Shown piece after piece: positions 1-8,525 of a DNA stretch of 64,000 nucleotides; position 1 is the first letter of the stretch; every line of letters begins with the position of its first letter. The notes under the pieces are model-generated. The model saw nothing but the letters and a program-made list of their open reading frames with translations. It had not been told where the DNA came from and did no database searches. Made by a program: the position numbers and the translations under genes. Source of the DNA: Gephyromycinifex aptenodytis (GTDB lineage: Bacteria; Actinomycetota; Actinomycetes; Actinomycetales; Dermatophilaceae); the NCBI RefSeq assembly GCF_012277275.1, contig NZ_CP051155.1, positions 992,001-1,056,000 on the forward strand, given 5' to 3'.

Positions 1-3000
1 CGGAGGTGTCCACCCCTGCGGAGTTGTCGATGGCGTCGGTGTTGATCCGTACCCCGGCAAGAGCCGCTTCGATCCGGCCCAACTGGCTGGCGCCGAGGTT
101 GCCGCCTTCACCAACGACCTTGCAACGCAGATCTTTACCGTCGACGCGGATAGCGTCGTTGGCACGGTCACCGATCTGGGCGTTGACCTCAGTCGAGGAC
201 TTGATGTAGGTACCGATGCCGCCGTTCCACACCAGATCCACCGGGGCCTGCAGCACCGCTCGCATGAGCTCGGCCGGCGTCAACGCAGTGTCGGACTCCA
301 ATCCAAGCACCTGCTGCATCTGCGGGCTGATCTTGATGGACTTGGCCGTGCGGGAGAAGACACCACCACCTTCGCTGATGAGTGAGGTGTCGTAGTCCGC
401 CCAGGACGAACGCGGCAGTTCGAACAAGCGTTTGCGCTCGGCGAAGCCCGTGGCTGCGTCGGGGTCGGGGTCGATGAAGATGTGCCGGTGGTCGAACGCC
501 GCCACCAGCTTGATGTGCTCAGACAGCAACATCCCGTTGCCGAAGACGTCGCCGCTCATGTCACCGACACCGACCACGGTGAAGTCCTCGGTCTGGGTGT
601 CGTGGCCCATCTCCCGGAAGTGCCGCTTGACCGACTCCCAAGCACCTCGGGCGGTGATTCCCATGCCCTTGTGGTCGTATCCGGCCGAGCCGCCGGAGGC
701 GAAAGCATCGTCGAGCCAGAAGCCGTAGTCCTGGGCGACACCGTTGGCGATGTCGGAGAACTTCGCGGTGCCCTTGTCGGCGGCAACGACCAGGTAGGGG
801 TCTTCGGGATCGTGAGGGACCACCCGCGGGGGCGCAACGACCTCGGCACCGACACGGTTGTCCGTGACGTCGAGCATGGCCGAGATGAACAGCTTGTAGG
901 CGGCCGTGCCCTCAGCCAGCCAGGCTTCGCGATCGGCTGGGTCGGGCAGCTGCTTGGCGATGAATCCGCCCTTACTGCCCGTCGGCACGATGACGGAGTT
1001 CTTGACCATCTGCGCCTTGACCAACCCGAGGACCTCGGTGCGGAAGTCCTCACGTCGGTCGCTCCAGCGCAGACCACCACGGGCGACCTTGCCGAAGCGC
1101 AGGTGCACGCCCTCGACCCGGGGTCCGTAGACCCAGATCTCGAACATGGGGCGCGGTTCGGGCAGTCCGGGGATCGCCTGCGGATCCAACTTGAAGCACA
1201 CCGTGGGCTTGTACCCCTCGGTTGCGCTGCCCTGGAAGAAGTTCGTGCGCAGCGTCGCCTTCATCGTGGCCAGGAAGGCGCGGATGATGCGGTCCTCATC
1301 GAGGCTGACGACGTCCTCCAGCGCAGCCTCGATCTGCTCCTCCATGCTCTGCTGCGCTTCGTCGCGGGACTGCTGCGCCTCGTCCAGGTCAGGGTCGAAG
1401 CGTGCCTCGAAGAACTGGACCAGCATGCGCGCGATCGGAGAGTTATTCCGGAGTGCGTCCTCGACGTAGCGGTTACTGAACGTTGAACCCGCCTGACGCA
1501 GGTAGCGCGCGACCGTGCGCAGAATGACGATCTGCCGCCAGGTCAGCCCGGCCGAGAGCACCAACGCGTTGAAACCATCCGACTCGGCCTGCCCGGTCCA
1601 GACTGCCTCGAAGGCGTCCTGAAAAGCGCGGCGAATGCCGTCCTGACCCTGCGTCCACGAGGCTTCCTCAGCGCGCAGACCGAAGTCGTAGACGTGGTAG
1701 ACGACGTCGTCGGCCCGGTGCAGTTCGTACGGCCGCTCATCAGTGACTTCGACGCCCATGTCGGTGAACACCGGCAACACTGTGCTCAGCGTTACCGGGC
1801 CGCGACGGTACAGCTTCAAGCGGCGTTCGCCCTGCGGAGCGCCAGGTGCGTGGTAGAGGTTCAGACGGAAATCGCCTTCGGCATCCAACGCCTCCACGTG
1901 GCGCAGGTCGGCCACTGCCACCCGGGCGGAGAAGTCCTCCTTGTACGCCTCCGGGAAGGCCCGCCCGTATTGCCCGATGACGCGGCTGCCCGCTTCCTCG
2001 CCATGTTCGGAGCGGGAGGCCTCGACGAGGTCCTCGTCCCAGGAGCGCGTCGCCTCCGAGAGCTGACGCTGAAGATCGTCGACCTTGACATCAGGAATGG
2101 TGTCGCCCTCGGCTACCCGGACCACGAAGTGCAACCGCGCCAAGCTCGATTCCGACACGCGGGTGGTGTATTCGACGTGTGCACCGTTGAAGGCGTCGCG
2201 CAGCAGTCCCTCCATCCGCAGCCGGACAGCGGTGGTGTAGCGATCCCGCGGAATGTACACCAGGCAGGACATGAAGCGGCCGTACTCGTCGCGGCGCAGG
2301 AACAGCCGAGTGCGGCGCTGCTCACGCAGGTGCACCACTGCCTTGGCGGTGTCGACGAGGTGCTCCAGGTCAGCCTGGAACAGTTCGTCACGCGGGTAGG
2401 TCTCAAGTACCCCGAGCAAGTCCTTGCCGAGGTGGCTGTCGGCCGCGAATCCCGAATCCGCCAGGATCCGGTGCACCTTCTCGGCCAGGTAGGGAACTGC
2501 CAGCACCGACCAGGTGTAGGCGCTGGCGGTGAACAAACCGATGAAGCGCTGTTCGCCGATGACCTCGCCGGACTCGTCGAAGGACTTCACACCGACGTAG
2601 TCCAGATAGACCGAGCGGTGGACGGTGCTGCGGGAGTCTGCCTTGGTGATAATCGCCAGGCTGCGCTCGCGCGCCTTCTGCGCCACGGCCGCAGGCAGCG
2701 GCGGAATGGTGTCCACCGCCGGGTTGGCCCCGTCATAGCGCAGCAGGCCGAGGCCGGTGCCCTGGACCGGAACCAAAGAGGTGTCCTCGCCCTGGGTGTT
2801 CAGCGTGTACTCGCGATAGCCGAGGAAGGTGAATTGACCCGCCGCCATCCATTCCAGCAGGCCCTTGACCTGGGAAACGCTGTCCTCATCGATTCCCGCG
2901 GGCGGCTCGGTGCTGAGCCGGTCGGCGATTTCCTGGGCCTTTGCCGACATCCGTGGCCAGTCCTCGACGGCCACCCGAACATCATCCAGTGTGCGGTGCA

Positions 3001-3532
3001 GGGCTTCGGCGATCTGCTCGCGTTGAGCGGGGTCGCTTTCCCGACCGATCTGCAGGTGCATCCACGATTCGGCTCCGACGCCGAAGTCAGCTTCTTGCCC
3101 ATCGACCGCAGTGTCGAGAACCTCTTCCAAGACTCCGACCGCGTTGCGCCGCACCATCAGCTGGGGGTGGACGAGCAGATGCACCGATCGTCCTTGCCGG
3201 GCCAGCTCGGCGGTGACCGAGTCGACTAGGAAGGGCATGTCGTCAGTGACGATCTCGATGACGGTGTGGCCGGTAGACCACCCCTCCTGCTCTACCGACG
3301 GCGTGAACACCCGGACCTTGGCGGTTCCGGCTGGGCGCTCGTAGGCCAGCGCTCGATGTGACAACGCTGCTCCGACCAGGTCCTCAGGCCGCCGGGCCAA
3401 GAGATCCTCGGTCAACATGTGGTGGTAGTACCGATCCAACAGCAACCCAGGCGACTCACCCTCGCTGCGATCTACTAGTCCGGCAGCGTCCTCCAGCAAC
3501 TGGCGGCGCGACTCCTCCAATGATGCAGACAT
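1..3532 (-). CDS. gdh: NAD-specific glutamate dehydrogenase, large GDH180 type (3' end cut by window edge)
   Basis: Catalyses NAD-dependent oxidative deamination of glutamate to 2-oxoglutarate in the cytosol. The reverse strand is open from an ATG at 3532 to base 1, giving about 1177 codons; the family is usually about 1600 residues, so the C-terminal quarter lies outside. An N-terminal regulatory region carries DDMPFLVDSV at residues 97-106, typical of the ACT-like part of this family. The catalytic part reads KNSVIVPTGSKGGF around bases 960-1010, and the frame at the left edge reads DNSAGVDTS, part of the conserved end of the dehydrogenase core. A GAGG-type ribosome site lies just before the ATG. 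It stands alone, divergent from the small genes to its right. Two long open frames on the opposite strand inside it are shadows. Confidence 0.95.
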   Translation of the reverse strand, partial: MSASLEESRRQLLEDAAGLVDRSEGESPGLLLDRYYHHMLTEDLLARRPEDLVGAALSHRALAYERPAGTAKVRVFTPSVEQEGWSTGHTVIEIVTDDMPFLVDSVTAELARQGRSVHLLVHPQLMVRRNAVGVLEEVLDTAVDGQEADFGVGAESWMHLQIGRESDPAQREQIAEALHRTLDDVRVAVEDWPRMSAKAQEIADRLSTEPPAGIDEDSVSQVKGLLEWMAAGQFTFLGYREYTLNTQGEDTSLVPVQGTGLGLLRYDGANPAVDTIPPLPAAVAQKARERSLAIITKADSRSTVHRSVYLDYVGVKSFDESGEVIGEQRFIGLFTASAYTWSVLAVPYLAEKVHRILADSGFAADSHLGKDLLGVLETYPRDELFQADLEHLVDTAKAVVHLREQRRTRLFLRRDEYGRFMSCLVYIPRDRYTTAVRLRMEGLLRDAFNGAHVEYTTRVSESSLARLHFVVRVAEGDTIPDVKVDDLQRQLSEATRSWDEDLVEASRSEHGEEAGSRVIGQYGRAFPEAYKEDFSARVAVADLRHVEALDAEGDFRLNLYHAPGAPQGERRLKLYRRGPVTLSTVLPVFTDMGVEVTDERPYELHRADDVVYHVYDFGLRAEEASWTQGQDGIRRAFQDAFEAVWTGQAESDGFNALVLSAGLTWRQIVILRTVARYLRQAGSTFSNRYVEDALRNNSPIARMLVQFFEARFDPDLDEAQQSRDEAQQSMEEQIEAALEDVVSLDEDRIIRAFLATMKATLRTNFFQGSATEGYKPTVCFKLDPQAIPGLPEPRPMFEIWVYGPRVEGVHLRFGKVARGGLRWSDRREDFRTEVLGLVKAQMVKNSVIVPTGSKGGFIAKQLPDPADREAWLAEGTAAYKLFISAMLDVTDNRVGAEVVAPPRVVPHDPEDPYLVVAADKGTAKFSDIANGVAQDYGFWLDDAFASGGSAGYDHKGMGITARGAWESVKRHFREMGHDTQTEDFTVVGVGDMSGDVFGNGMLLSEHIKLVAAFDHRHIFIDPDPDAATGFAERKRLFELPRSSWADYDTSLISEGGGVFSRTAKSIKISPQMQQVLGLESDTALTPAELMRAVLQAPVDLVWNGGIGTYIKSSTEVNAQIGDRANDAIRVDGKDLRCKVVGEGGNLGASQLGRIEAALAGVRINTDAIDNSAGVDTS

Positions 3533-3724
3533 CCGACCTCATCCCTCATCAGCACAGCGCACCTCGACGTGCGTCCCCTCTGATGCTAGGAGGGGCGAGA
3601 GCGCTAGGGGGGCGTATCGCCAAGAATGAGGCCTGATCGAGCGATCCCCGCCGCGAGACCCAGGGGGTGGGCCCCTTGTGTACCTTCACGACGGTTGTCG
3701 GTGGCAGCCCGTAGGGTTGCCCGC

Positions 3725-3889
3725 GTGAGCTCGACCACCGGCGACATCGCTTGGGCAGCAAGGCGCTTGCTGACCCAGCTACAGGACTGCGCCCCGGATA
3801 CCGGCGATGTGCAGACCCAGGCCTGCCTGGACGAGGCGCTATCGGCGATCGAGGAATTCTGCACCGAGTTGCTCCGGGACGAGTCGTGA
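3725..3889 (+). CDS. Small hypothetical protein, 54 aa
   Basis: Not recognised. A GTG start at 3725 gives a short, Ala/Leu-rich, probably all-helical acidic protein with three Cys (in QDCAP, QACLD and EFCTE). Its stop overlaps the GTG start of the next gene by four bases (GTGA at 3886-3889), which indicates translational coupling. Size, coupling and helical character suggest a pair of interacting small proteins, but no motif supports a function. I prefer it to competing frames because it joins cleanly to the next gene and shows normal third-position GC bias. Confidence 0.5.
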   Translation: MSSTTGDIAWAARRLLTQLQDCAPDTGDVQTQACLDEALSAIEEFCTELLRDES

Positions 3890-4206
3890 GCGGCGCCGAT
3901 CCGGCGTCCTGCTCCGCGCTGGCCGCGCTGCTGCACCGCGAGGCCCGCGCACTGCGAACTGTCGCAGGCACCCGCCTGGACCCTCAGCTGCGTGCAATCG
4001 AGGAGCTGGCCGCGCAGTTGCAAAGTTTCGCGGCCGACATGGCCGCCGTCGGACCCGCTCTACACGGCGGCCGCGACGATGCCCGGGAATCAGTCTCCCG
4101 CGACGCCGCACTGATGCGCGCGCGCACCCTACGGGGAAGAGCGCACGCCCAGCTTCGGTCACAGGCACGGCAAACCAGGCTCGTCTTGCGCGATGCACGC
4201 GGGTAG
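3886..4206 (+). CDS. Hypothetical helical protein, 106 aa
   Basis: Not recognised. Starts at the GTG inside the previous gene's stop (GTGA overlap). The product is Ala/Arg-rich with long predicted amphipathic helices (for example LRAIEELAAQLQSFAADMAA) and a very basic C-terminus (RARTLRGRAHAQLRSQARQT). There is no signal peptide or membrane segment. It could be a coiled-coil partner of the preceding 54-residue protein. The DUF2505 gene begins 18 bases downstream, so all three are probably one transcript. Confidence 0.55.
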   Translation: MSGADPASCSALAALLHREARALRTVAGTRLDPQLRAIEELAAQLQSFAADMAAVGPALHGGRDDARESVSRDAALMRARTLRGRAHAQLRSQARQTRLVLRDARG

Positions 4207-4224
4207 CCCGGCTACCGTACAGAC

Positions 4225-4722
4225 ATGACGCTTCACGCCTCCATCGACTATGCAGCTGGTATCGGCGAGGTTTTCGCCATGCTGACCGACCCTGATTTCC
4301 AGCGGCTCAAGATTGAAGCGACCGGAGCCTTGAACCACCACGTCGAGATCTCCCACACCGAACAGGGATGGCAGGTGGTGGGCCGTCGCACGATGCCGAC
4401 CGACGACGCTCCAGACGCCGCCCGCAAGATGCTCGGCGAGACGGTGCTCGTCACTCAGACCGAGGTCTGGTCCGATGCCAGCGATGACAGCGGCGCCCGC
4501 GAAGGCACGCTGAACGTGAAGATCGAGGGCGTCCCACTGACCGTGACCGGTCGGATGCGACTCGAGGGTGACGACTCGCGCACCACCGAGGTGATCGACG
4601 CGGAACTCTCCAGCCGGGTTCCACTGCTGGGGGCCAAGATCGTCGACGCGGCGAAACCTCTGCTGCTCTCGGCGATCAGGGCCGAACGTCGCTGCGGCGA
4701 GGTCTGGCTGCGCGAGCACTGA
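4225..4722 (+). CDS. DUF2505 family protein (START/SRPBCC-like)
   Basis: A 165-residue soluble protein matching the actinobacterial DUF2505 family: N-terminal LHASIDYAAGIGEVFAMLTD, the segment GWQVVGRRTMPTDDAP, and alternating beta strands ending in a long helix around DAAKPLLLSAIRAERR. The fold is expected to be a helix-grip pocket that binds a hydrophobic ligand; the ligand is unknown. It is the third gene of a short plus-strand run with the two small overlapping genes upstream, and ends convergently towards the operon at 4776-7932. Confidence 0.8.
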   Translation: MTLHASIDYAAGIGEVFAMLTDPDFQRLKIEATGALNHHVEISHTEQGWQVVGRRTMPTDDAPDAARKMLGETVLVTQTEVWSDASDDSGAREGTLNVKIEGVPLTVTGRMRLEGDDSRTTEVIDAELSSRVPLLGAKIVDAAKPLLLSAIRAERRCGEVWLREH

Positions 4723-4775
4723 AGCTGCACCGGCTCTGCCCATCGCGACTAACCCCGCCAGAAGGCGAGCCGTTC

Positions 4776-5219
4776 TCAGGGATGTGCCGCCTCTGCAGCG
4801 ACCCTGCGTGCTTCGGCCAGCTCGCTGACGTCGAACCAGAGCAACTCTTCATTGGCCGGCGCCCCGGGTTCAGGTACGTGCACCGCCACGACGCGCCCGC
4901 GCGGAACGATCGCGCTGATCGCCTCATCCTCGATCTCGTCTGCGCCAGCCGCGGCGCGATCCACGGCGGCGATTTCGGCCGGGGTGACGTCTGCGGCGAC
5001 GACCACGGCGACTTCCTCGCGCTGGCGCAGGTAATCCTCTGCGGCGAGAAGGGCTTCGTATTCCAGGTCCTCTTCGTCGGCGCGTTCGTCCGCCGCTCGC
5101 ATGGCATCGGTGACGATGAAACCCGGCGCTTGGAGTTCGCCGTGTTGCAGGAGCCGGTCCAGTCCATCGATTCCGGCGGCGAGGTAGATACGGTGCAGGG
5201 CACCTGGGCGAGGGGTCAT
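4776..5219 (-). CDS. Conserved actinobacterial protein, DUF6912-like
   Basis: A 147-residue acidic cytosolic protein. The pattern RIYLAAGIDGLDRLL, then DEEDLEYEALLAAEDYL, then VVVAADVTPAEI resembles the actinobacterial family I know as DUF6912 (short strand-led N-terminus, E-E-x-L-E-Y helix, VVAADV strand). Function unknown. Its ATG overlaps the stop of the upstream acyltransferase by four bases (ATGA, 5216-5219), so it is the last gene of a coupled three-gene operon. The family name is from memory and is the uncertain part; the gene itself is secure. Confidence 0.7.
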   Translation of the reverse strand: MTPRPGALHRIYLAAGIDGLDRLLQHGELQAPGFIVTDAMRAADERADEEDLEYEALLAAEDYLRQREEVAVVVAADVTPAEIAAVDRAAAGADEIEDEAISAIVPRGRVVAVHVPEPGAPANEELLWFDVSELAEARRVAAEAAHP

Positions 5220-6652
5220 GTTCGGTCTCCGGAACGGTTCAGCGTGGAGGCGAGCAGTTCCTCGAGTGCTTCGAGAAGGCTGTCGCCGAGGATGTCGAGA
5301 TCGCCCATGGAAGCACGGTCGCCGTTGAGCCCGATGTAGATCTCGCCGTCGTAGCTGGTCAGGCCAATTGCGAGGGACTGTCCGAGAGCCAATGGCATCA
5401 CCGGGTAGGTGGCCACCATCTTCGCCCCGCCCACATACAGCGGATGTTGGGGTCCAGGCACATTCGTGATGACCAGATTGAACAACCGGCGTGATACCGC
5501 ATTGCCCAGCCGTGCCCCGAGGTGGTGCAGCGTCGCCGGGGCGAACCCAGCCAACCCCGCGATGGTCTCGGCGCCCACTGCGCGGTTACCGCTGGTCTGA
5601 CGGCGCGTTTGGTAGGCGATGCGTTCCAAACGGAGCCTGCCGTTGGGTTCGCCGACCGGCAGGTCCACGAAACAGGCAGCCACCCGGTTGGCGGATCCGG
5701 CAGGCTCGCTGCCCTCGGAGATGCTGACCGGCACCATCGCCCGCACCGTGGTGGCCGAATGAACGGGCTCGCCACGCGACTGCAGCCAGGTCCGCAGACC
5801 GCCGGCGATAACCGCGAGCGCGACGTCGTTGACAGAGACATCCACCGGTCGCCCGCCGCTGCCGAGCGCCTCGCGCACTTCGCGGTAGTCGGCCAGGTCG
5901 GTGCGGATCATTCGGAATCGGCGGGGCGCCCCGACCCTGGTGTTCAAGGCGCTGGTGGGCGCCGGGCTGGCCGCGGTGCGCGCCACCTGGGTGACCACCC
6001 CACCGGCGCTGCGCAAGGTGCGTCCGGCGACCCCTGCGATGTCGTCCAGGCTGCCTCGGATCTGCTCCAGGAGCGACAGCGGACGACGCGCGAAGCCCAG
6101 CAACACTTCCGCTACGAGCTCAACATCGTTGGGTTCGCGCCGCGGTGCCCACTGGGTGGGTTCGATGGGTTCGATGTCCGGTTTGTCGTCCAGCAGGAGG
6201 TGACCGATATCGACTGCGGTGACCCCGTCGACCAGCGCTTGATGGGTCTTTGTTACCAGCGCGCAGCGCGAGCCCTGTAGCCCTTCGACGAGGTAGATCT
6301 CCCACAGCGGGTGCTGACGATCCAGGGGGCGGCTCTGGATCCGTGCCACGAACTCGGCCAGTTGTTCATCGGTGCCGGGGCGCGGCAGCGCGGAACGCCG
6401 TACGTGATAGGTCAGGTCGAAAGCCGCATCATCGACCCACACGGGGCCGGAGATGTGAGCGGGCAACTCACGCACCCGCTGGCGATAGCGGGAGTGCTCA
6501 CCGATCCGCTGGGAGACCAGAGCCACCAGCCGGTCGTAGTCGAACCCGGTCGCTGGCACGTCGAGAATCATCACCGAGCCGACATGCATGGCGGTAGTCG
6601 GCTCCTCAAGATAGAGAAAGGACGCATCCAGGGGGCTCAGACGATCGGTCAC
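5216..6652 (-). CDS. Wax ester synthase / diacylglycerol O-acyltransferase family protein
   Basis: A 478-residue member of the WS/DGAT family, which esterifies fatty alcohols or diacylglycerol with acyl-CoA to form storage lipids at the membrane-lipid droplet interface. Family marks are the N-terminus LSPLDASFLYLEEPTTAMH, PLDRQHPLWEIYLVEGL (residues 109-125) and the C-terminal NVPGPQHPLYVGGAK block. The catalytic HHxxxDG motif is HQALVDG at residues 137-143, so the second histidine is glutamine (codon at 6239-6241). The start is a GTG overlapping the stop of the upstream ATPase by four bases. Activity is therefore uncertain; a regulatory or altered-substrate role is possible. Confidence 0.9.
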   Translation of the reverse strand: MTDRLSPLDASFLYLEEPTTAMHVGSVMILDVPATGFDYDRLVALVSQRIGEHSRYRQRVRELPAHISGPVWVDDAAFDLTYHVRRSALPRPGTDEQLAEFVARIQSRPLDRQHPLWEIYLVEGLQGSRCALVTKTHQALVDGVTAVDIGHLLLDDKPDIEPIEPTQWAPRREPNDVELVAEVLLGFARRPLSLLEQIRGSLDDIAGVAGRTLRSAGGVVTQVARTAASPAPTSALNTRVGAPRRFRMIRTDLADYREVREALGSGGRPVDVSVNDVALAVIAGGLRTWLQSRGEPVHSATTVRAMVPVSISEGSEPAGSANRVAACFVDLPVGEPNGRLRLERIAYQTRRQTSGNRAVGAETIAGLAGFAPATLHHLGARLGNAVSRRLFNLVITNVPGPQHPLYVGGAKMVATYPVMPLALGQSLAIGLTSYDGEIYIGLNGDRASMGDLDILGDSLLEALEELLASTLNRSGDRT

Positions 6653-7932
6653 CCCGTCATCGTCACATAACCCGGCCCTGGTGGCTCGCGATCCAGGTCA
6701 CCCCTTCGGGGACGAGCCCACGGCGAGCGTAAGGTCTCATGGATTGCTCGGGCGGTCTCATCGATGGCTGCCGCGAACGCCGACTCCGGTGAGGTCTGCA
6801 CCACCGGGCGTCGCAGCGAAAACGCCAGATCTAGCCCCGCCTGGGCATCGGGGATCCTCGCCACCAACGGCAACTGGGCATCGGGCACCATTTCGCGGGT
6901 GGCGGCCCGGTCCCGGTTGAGCACCAGCAGACGTCGTCGCGGTAGGCGCAAGCACTCCAGGTCGAGCAGTCCATCGCTGAGCCGGGCGAGCCCGAGCGGG
7001 TCCGGTAACCCGACAACCAGGATGAGGTCAGCAGCTTCCAGGGCGGCCGAGGTGACGGCGTCGGCGTTGGGGTAGTCATCCAGCAGCTCCGGCCCCTGCT
7101 CGACGTCGGAGCCGCAGTCCACAACCGTCAGATCAGCTTTCTTGCGGCAGGTTGCGAAGATGGCCCGGATTGCGGCGCCGCTGATCTCCCCCGCCCGTCG
7201 CTTGTCACTTCGCCCCGTGAGCACGGCTACCCCGGCAGGAACCTGACACAGGTGTGCTTCCAACGAGGCGACGGTGAGCACCCCGCGTTCGGCCTCGCGC
7301 GCCGCCGCCGGAAGCCCCGGGGTGTCCTCGGTCAGGCCGAGCAGGCTGGATTGGGCGCCGCCGCGGGGATCGGCGTCGATGAGGATCGTGGAGAAGGCGC
7401 CCGCGCTGAACCGCGAGGCCACCTCCAAGGCGATCCGGGAGCGTCCCGGGGAGCCGGTGGGCCCCCAGACCGCGACGACACGGCCGGTTGGGGCGCGCAC
7501 CGGCCATAACACGTCGAGCAATTCGGCGGCCTGCGAACCGGGAACACCGAACACGTCGGGCCGGAACGGTTTACGCGGAGCGCTCAACGCCTCAGTCCAT
7601 AGCCGCGAGGGTGCACCCAGAGCCAGGACCGGCGCGATCCCCCACGAAGCTGCGCGTTCTTGGGCCTGCGGGTCATCCCCGTCCAGGACCCCGACGACGT
7701 CGAGGCCACCTCGCCGCATCCGCTCCACGCTAGACAGGTCCAGGTGTGGCAATCGCACATCAAGCACAACGAGGGCCCCGTGGTAGGTGGCGGCGACTGC
7801 GAGCAGGTCCGCGAGCCCGGTGCAGCGCCGGGCGACGCTATGCCGGCCGTCAGCGCAGATCCCCGCGCTCACCTCCGCAGCCCAGTCCGGTGGAACAGCA
7901 AGCAGTACCGGTCGAGGACGTTCAACTGGCAT
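6649..7932 (-). CDS. CpaE/MinD-like P-loop ATPase
   Basis: About 427 residues. The first roughly 130 look like a receiver-like pseudo-domain (LVVLDVRLPHLDLSSVERM, then GVLDGDD). The rest is a SIMIBI-class ATPase: a P-loop variant GPTGSPGRSR near residues 157-166, ILIDADPRGG as switch I, TVVDCGSD as Walker B/switch II, and LLVLNRDRA. The usual GK(G)GxGK lysine pattern is missing, as in several actinobacterial CpaE-like proteins. I chose the ATG at 7932 rather than the longer frame because GGGAGGAG sits five bases before it. Such proteins organise polar machinery or pili; no pilus genes are here, so the role is open. It leads the three-gene operon. Confidence 0.8.
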   Translation of the reverse strand: MPVERPRPVLLAVPPDWAAEVSAGICADGRHSVARRCTGLADLLAVAATYHGALVVLDVRLPHLDLSSVERMRRGGLDVVGVLDGDDPQAQERAASWGIAPVLALGAPSRLWTEALSAPRKPFRPDVFGVPGSQAAELLDVLWPVRAPTGRVVAVWGPTGSPGRSRIALEVASRFSAGAFSTILIDADPRGGAQSSLLGLTEDTPGLPAAAREAERGVLTVASLEAHLCQVPAGVAVLTGRSDKRRAGEISGAAIRAIFATCRKKADLTVVDCGSDVEQGPELLDDYPNADAVTSAALEAADLILVVGLPDPLGLARLSDGLLDLECLRLPRRRLLVLNRDRAATREMVPDAQLPLVARIPDAQAGLDLAFSLRRPVVQTSPESAFAAAIDETARAIHETLRSPWARPRRGDLDREPPGPGYVTMTG

Positions 7933-8089
7933 CTCTGCTCCTCCCTGTGGATCCCCCACGATCCGTCATCCACAGCCCGATCTGGTGTGGGAACTGCCTC
8001 GGTTAGACTCGCCGCACCGTCGCCAGCGCACTCTAGTTCTTGCCCGAGGCGATGTGGGTATCTCGTCGTCTCAGGAGAAGGTGAACCGC

Positions 8090-8311
8090 ATGGCCCCCAG
8101 GTTCCTCCAGCTCGCCGACGTCTGCGAGATCCTCAACATCTCCTCTGCCCAGGCCTACGCGCTGGTCCGTAGCGGCGAACTGCCTGCGATCAAGATCGGC
8201 GGGCGAGGCCAGTGGCGAGTGGAGGCCACCGAACTCGAGGAGTTCATTCAACGCAAATATGTGGAGACCCGCGACCTGGTGCGCTCCGGCGGCGACGACA
8301 TCTTCGAGTGA
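8090..8311 (+). CDS. Small helix-turn-helix DNA-binding protein (excisionase/MerR-type HTH_17)
   Basis: A 73-residue protein consisting of one winged HTH: LQLADVCEILNISSAQAYAL is the HTH, and PAIKIGGRGQWRVEATELEEFI is the wing plus following helix, the arrangement of BldC/excisionase-type small regulators. An AAGGTG ribosome site precedes the ATG at 8090 by six bases; a GTG nine bases upstream is an alternative. It is divergent from the CpaE-like ATPase gene, with 157 bases between them, so it may regulate that operon. It is not phage linked here: no integrase or attachment site lies nearby. Confidence 0.85.
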   Translation: MAPRFLQLADVCEILNISSAQAYALVRSGELPAIKIGGRGQWRVEATELEEFIQRKYVETRDLVRSGGDDIFE

Positions 8312-8525
8312 ACGCCCTCGCCCGCTCCGGCGCCGTCGGGAACGGGCGAAGCTTTGCAACCGGGGACCCCACCTCTTGGACAGCTAGCAAACATCAGGGC
8401 GAACTGTTCGGGTCCGCCACGCCTGCACCGATCTGTGCCTACCCCCAGCTTGTTCACGCCGCTTCCCGGGACTGCTGCCGGGCTGGTTCCGCTAGGCCGC
8501 CCCGGCCGGGCCCGTCTCAGCGACG

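Noticed and set aside
482-3229. Long plus-strand open frames (334 and 511 codons) inside the glutamate dehydrogenase gene
   Set aside because: They are antisense to a clearly conserved gene, have low-complexity Val/Gly/Asp/Arg-rich translations and no ribosome sites; GC-rich codon bias produces such shadows.
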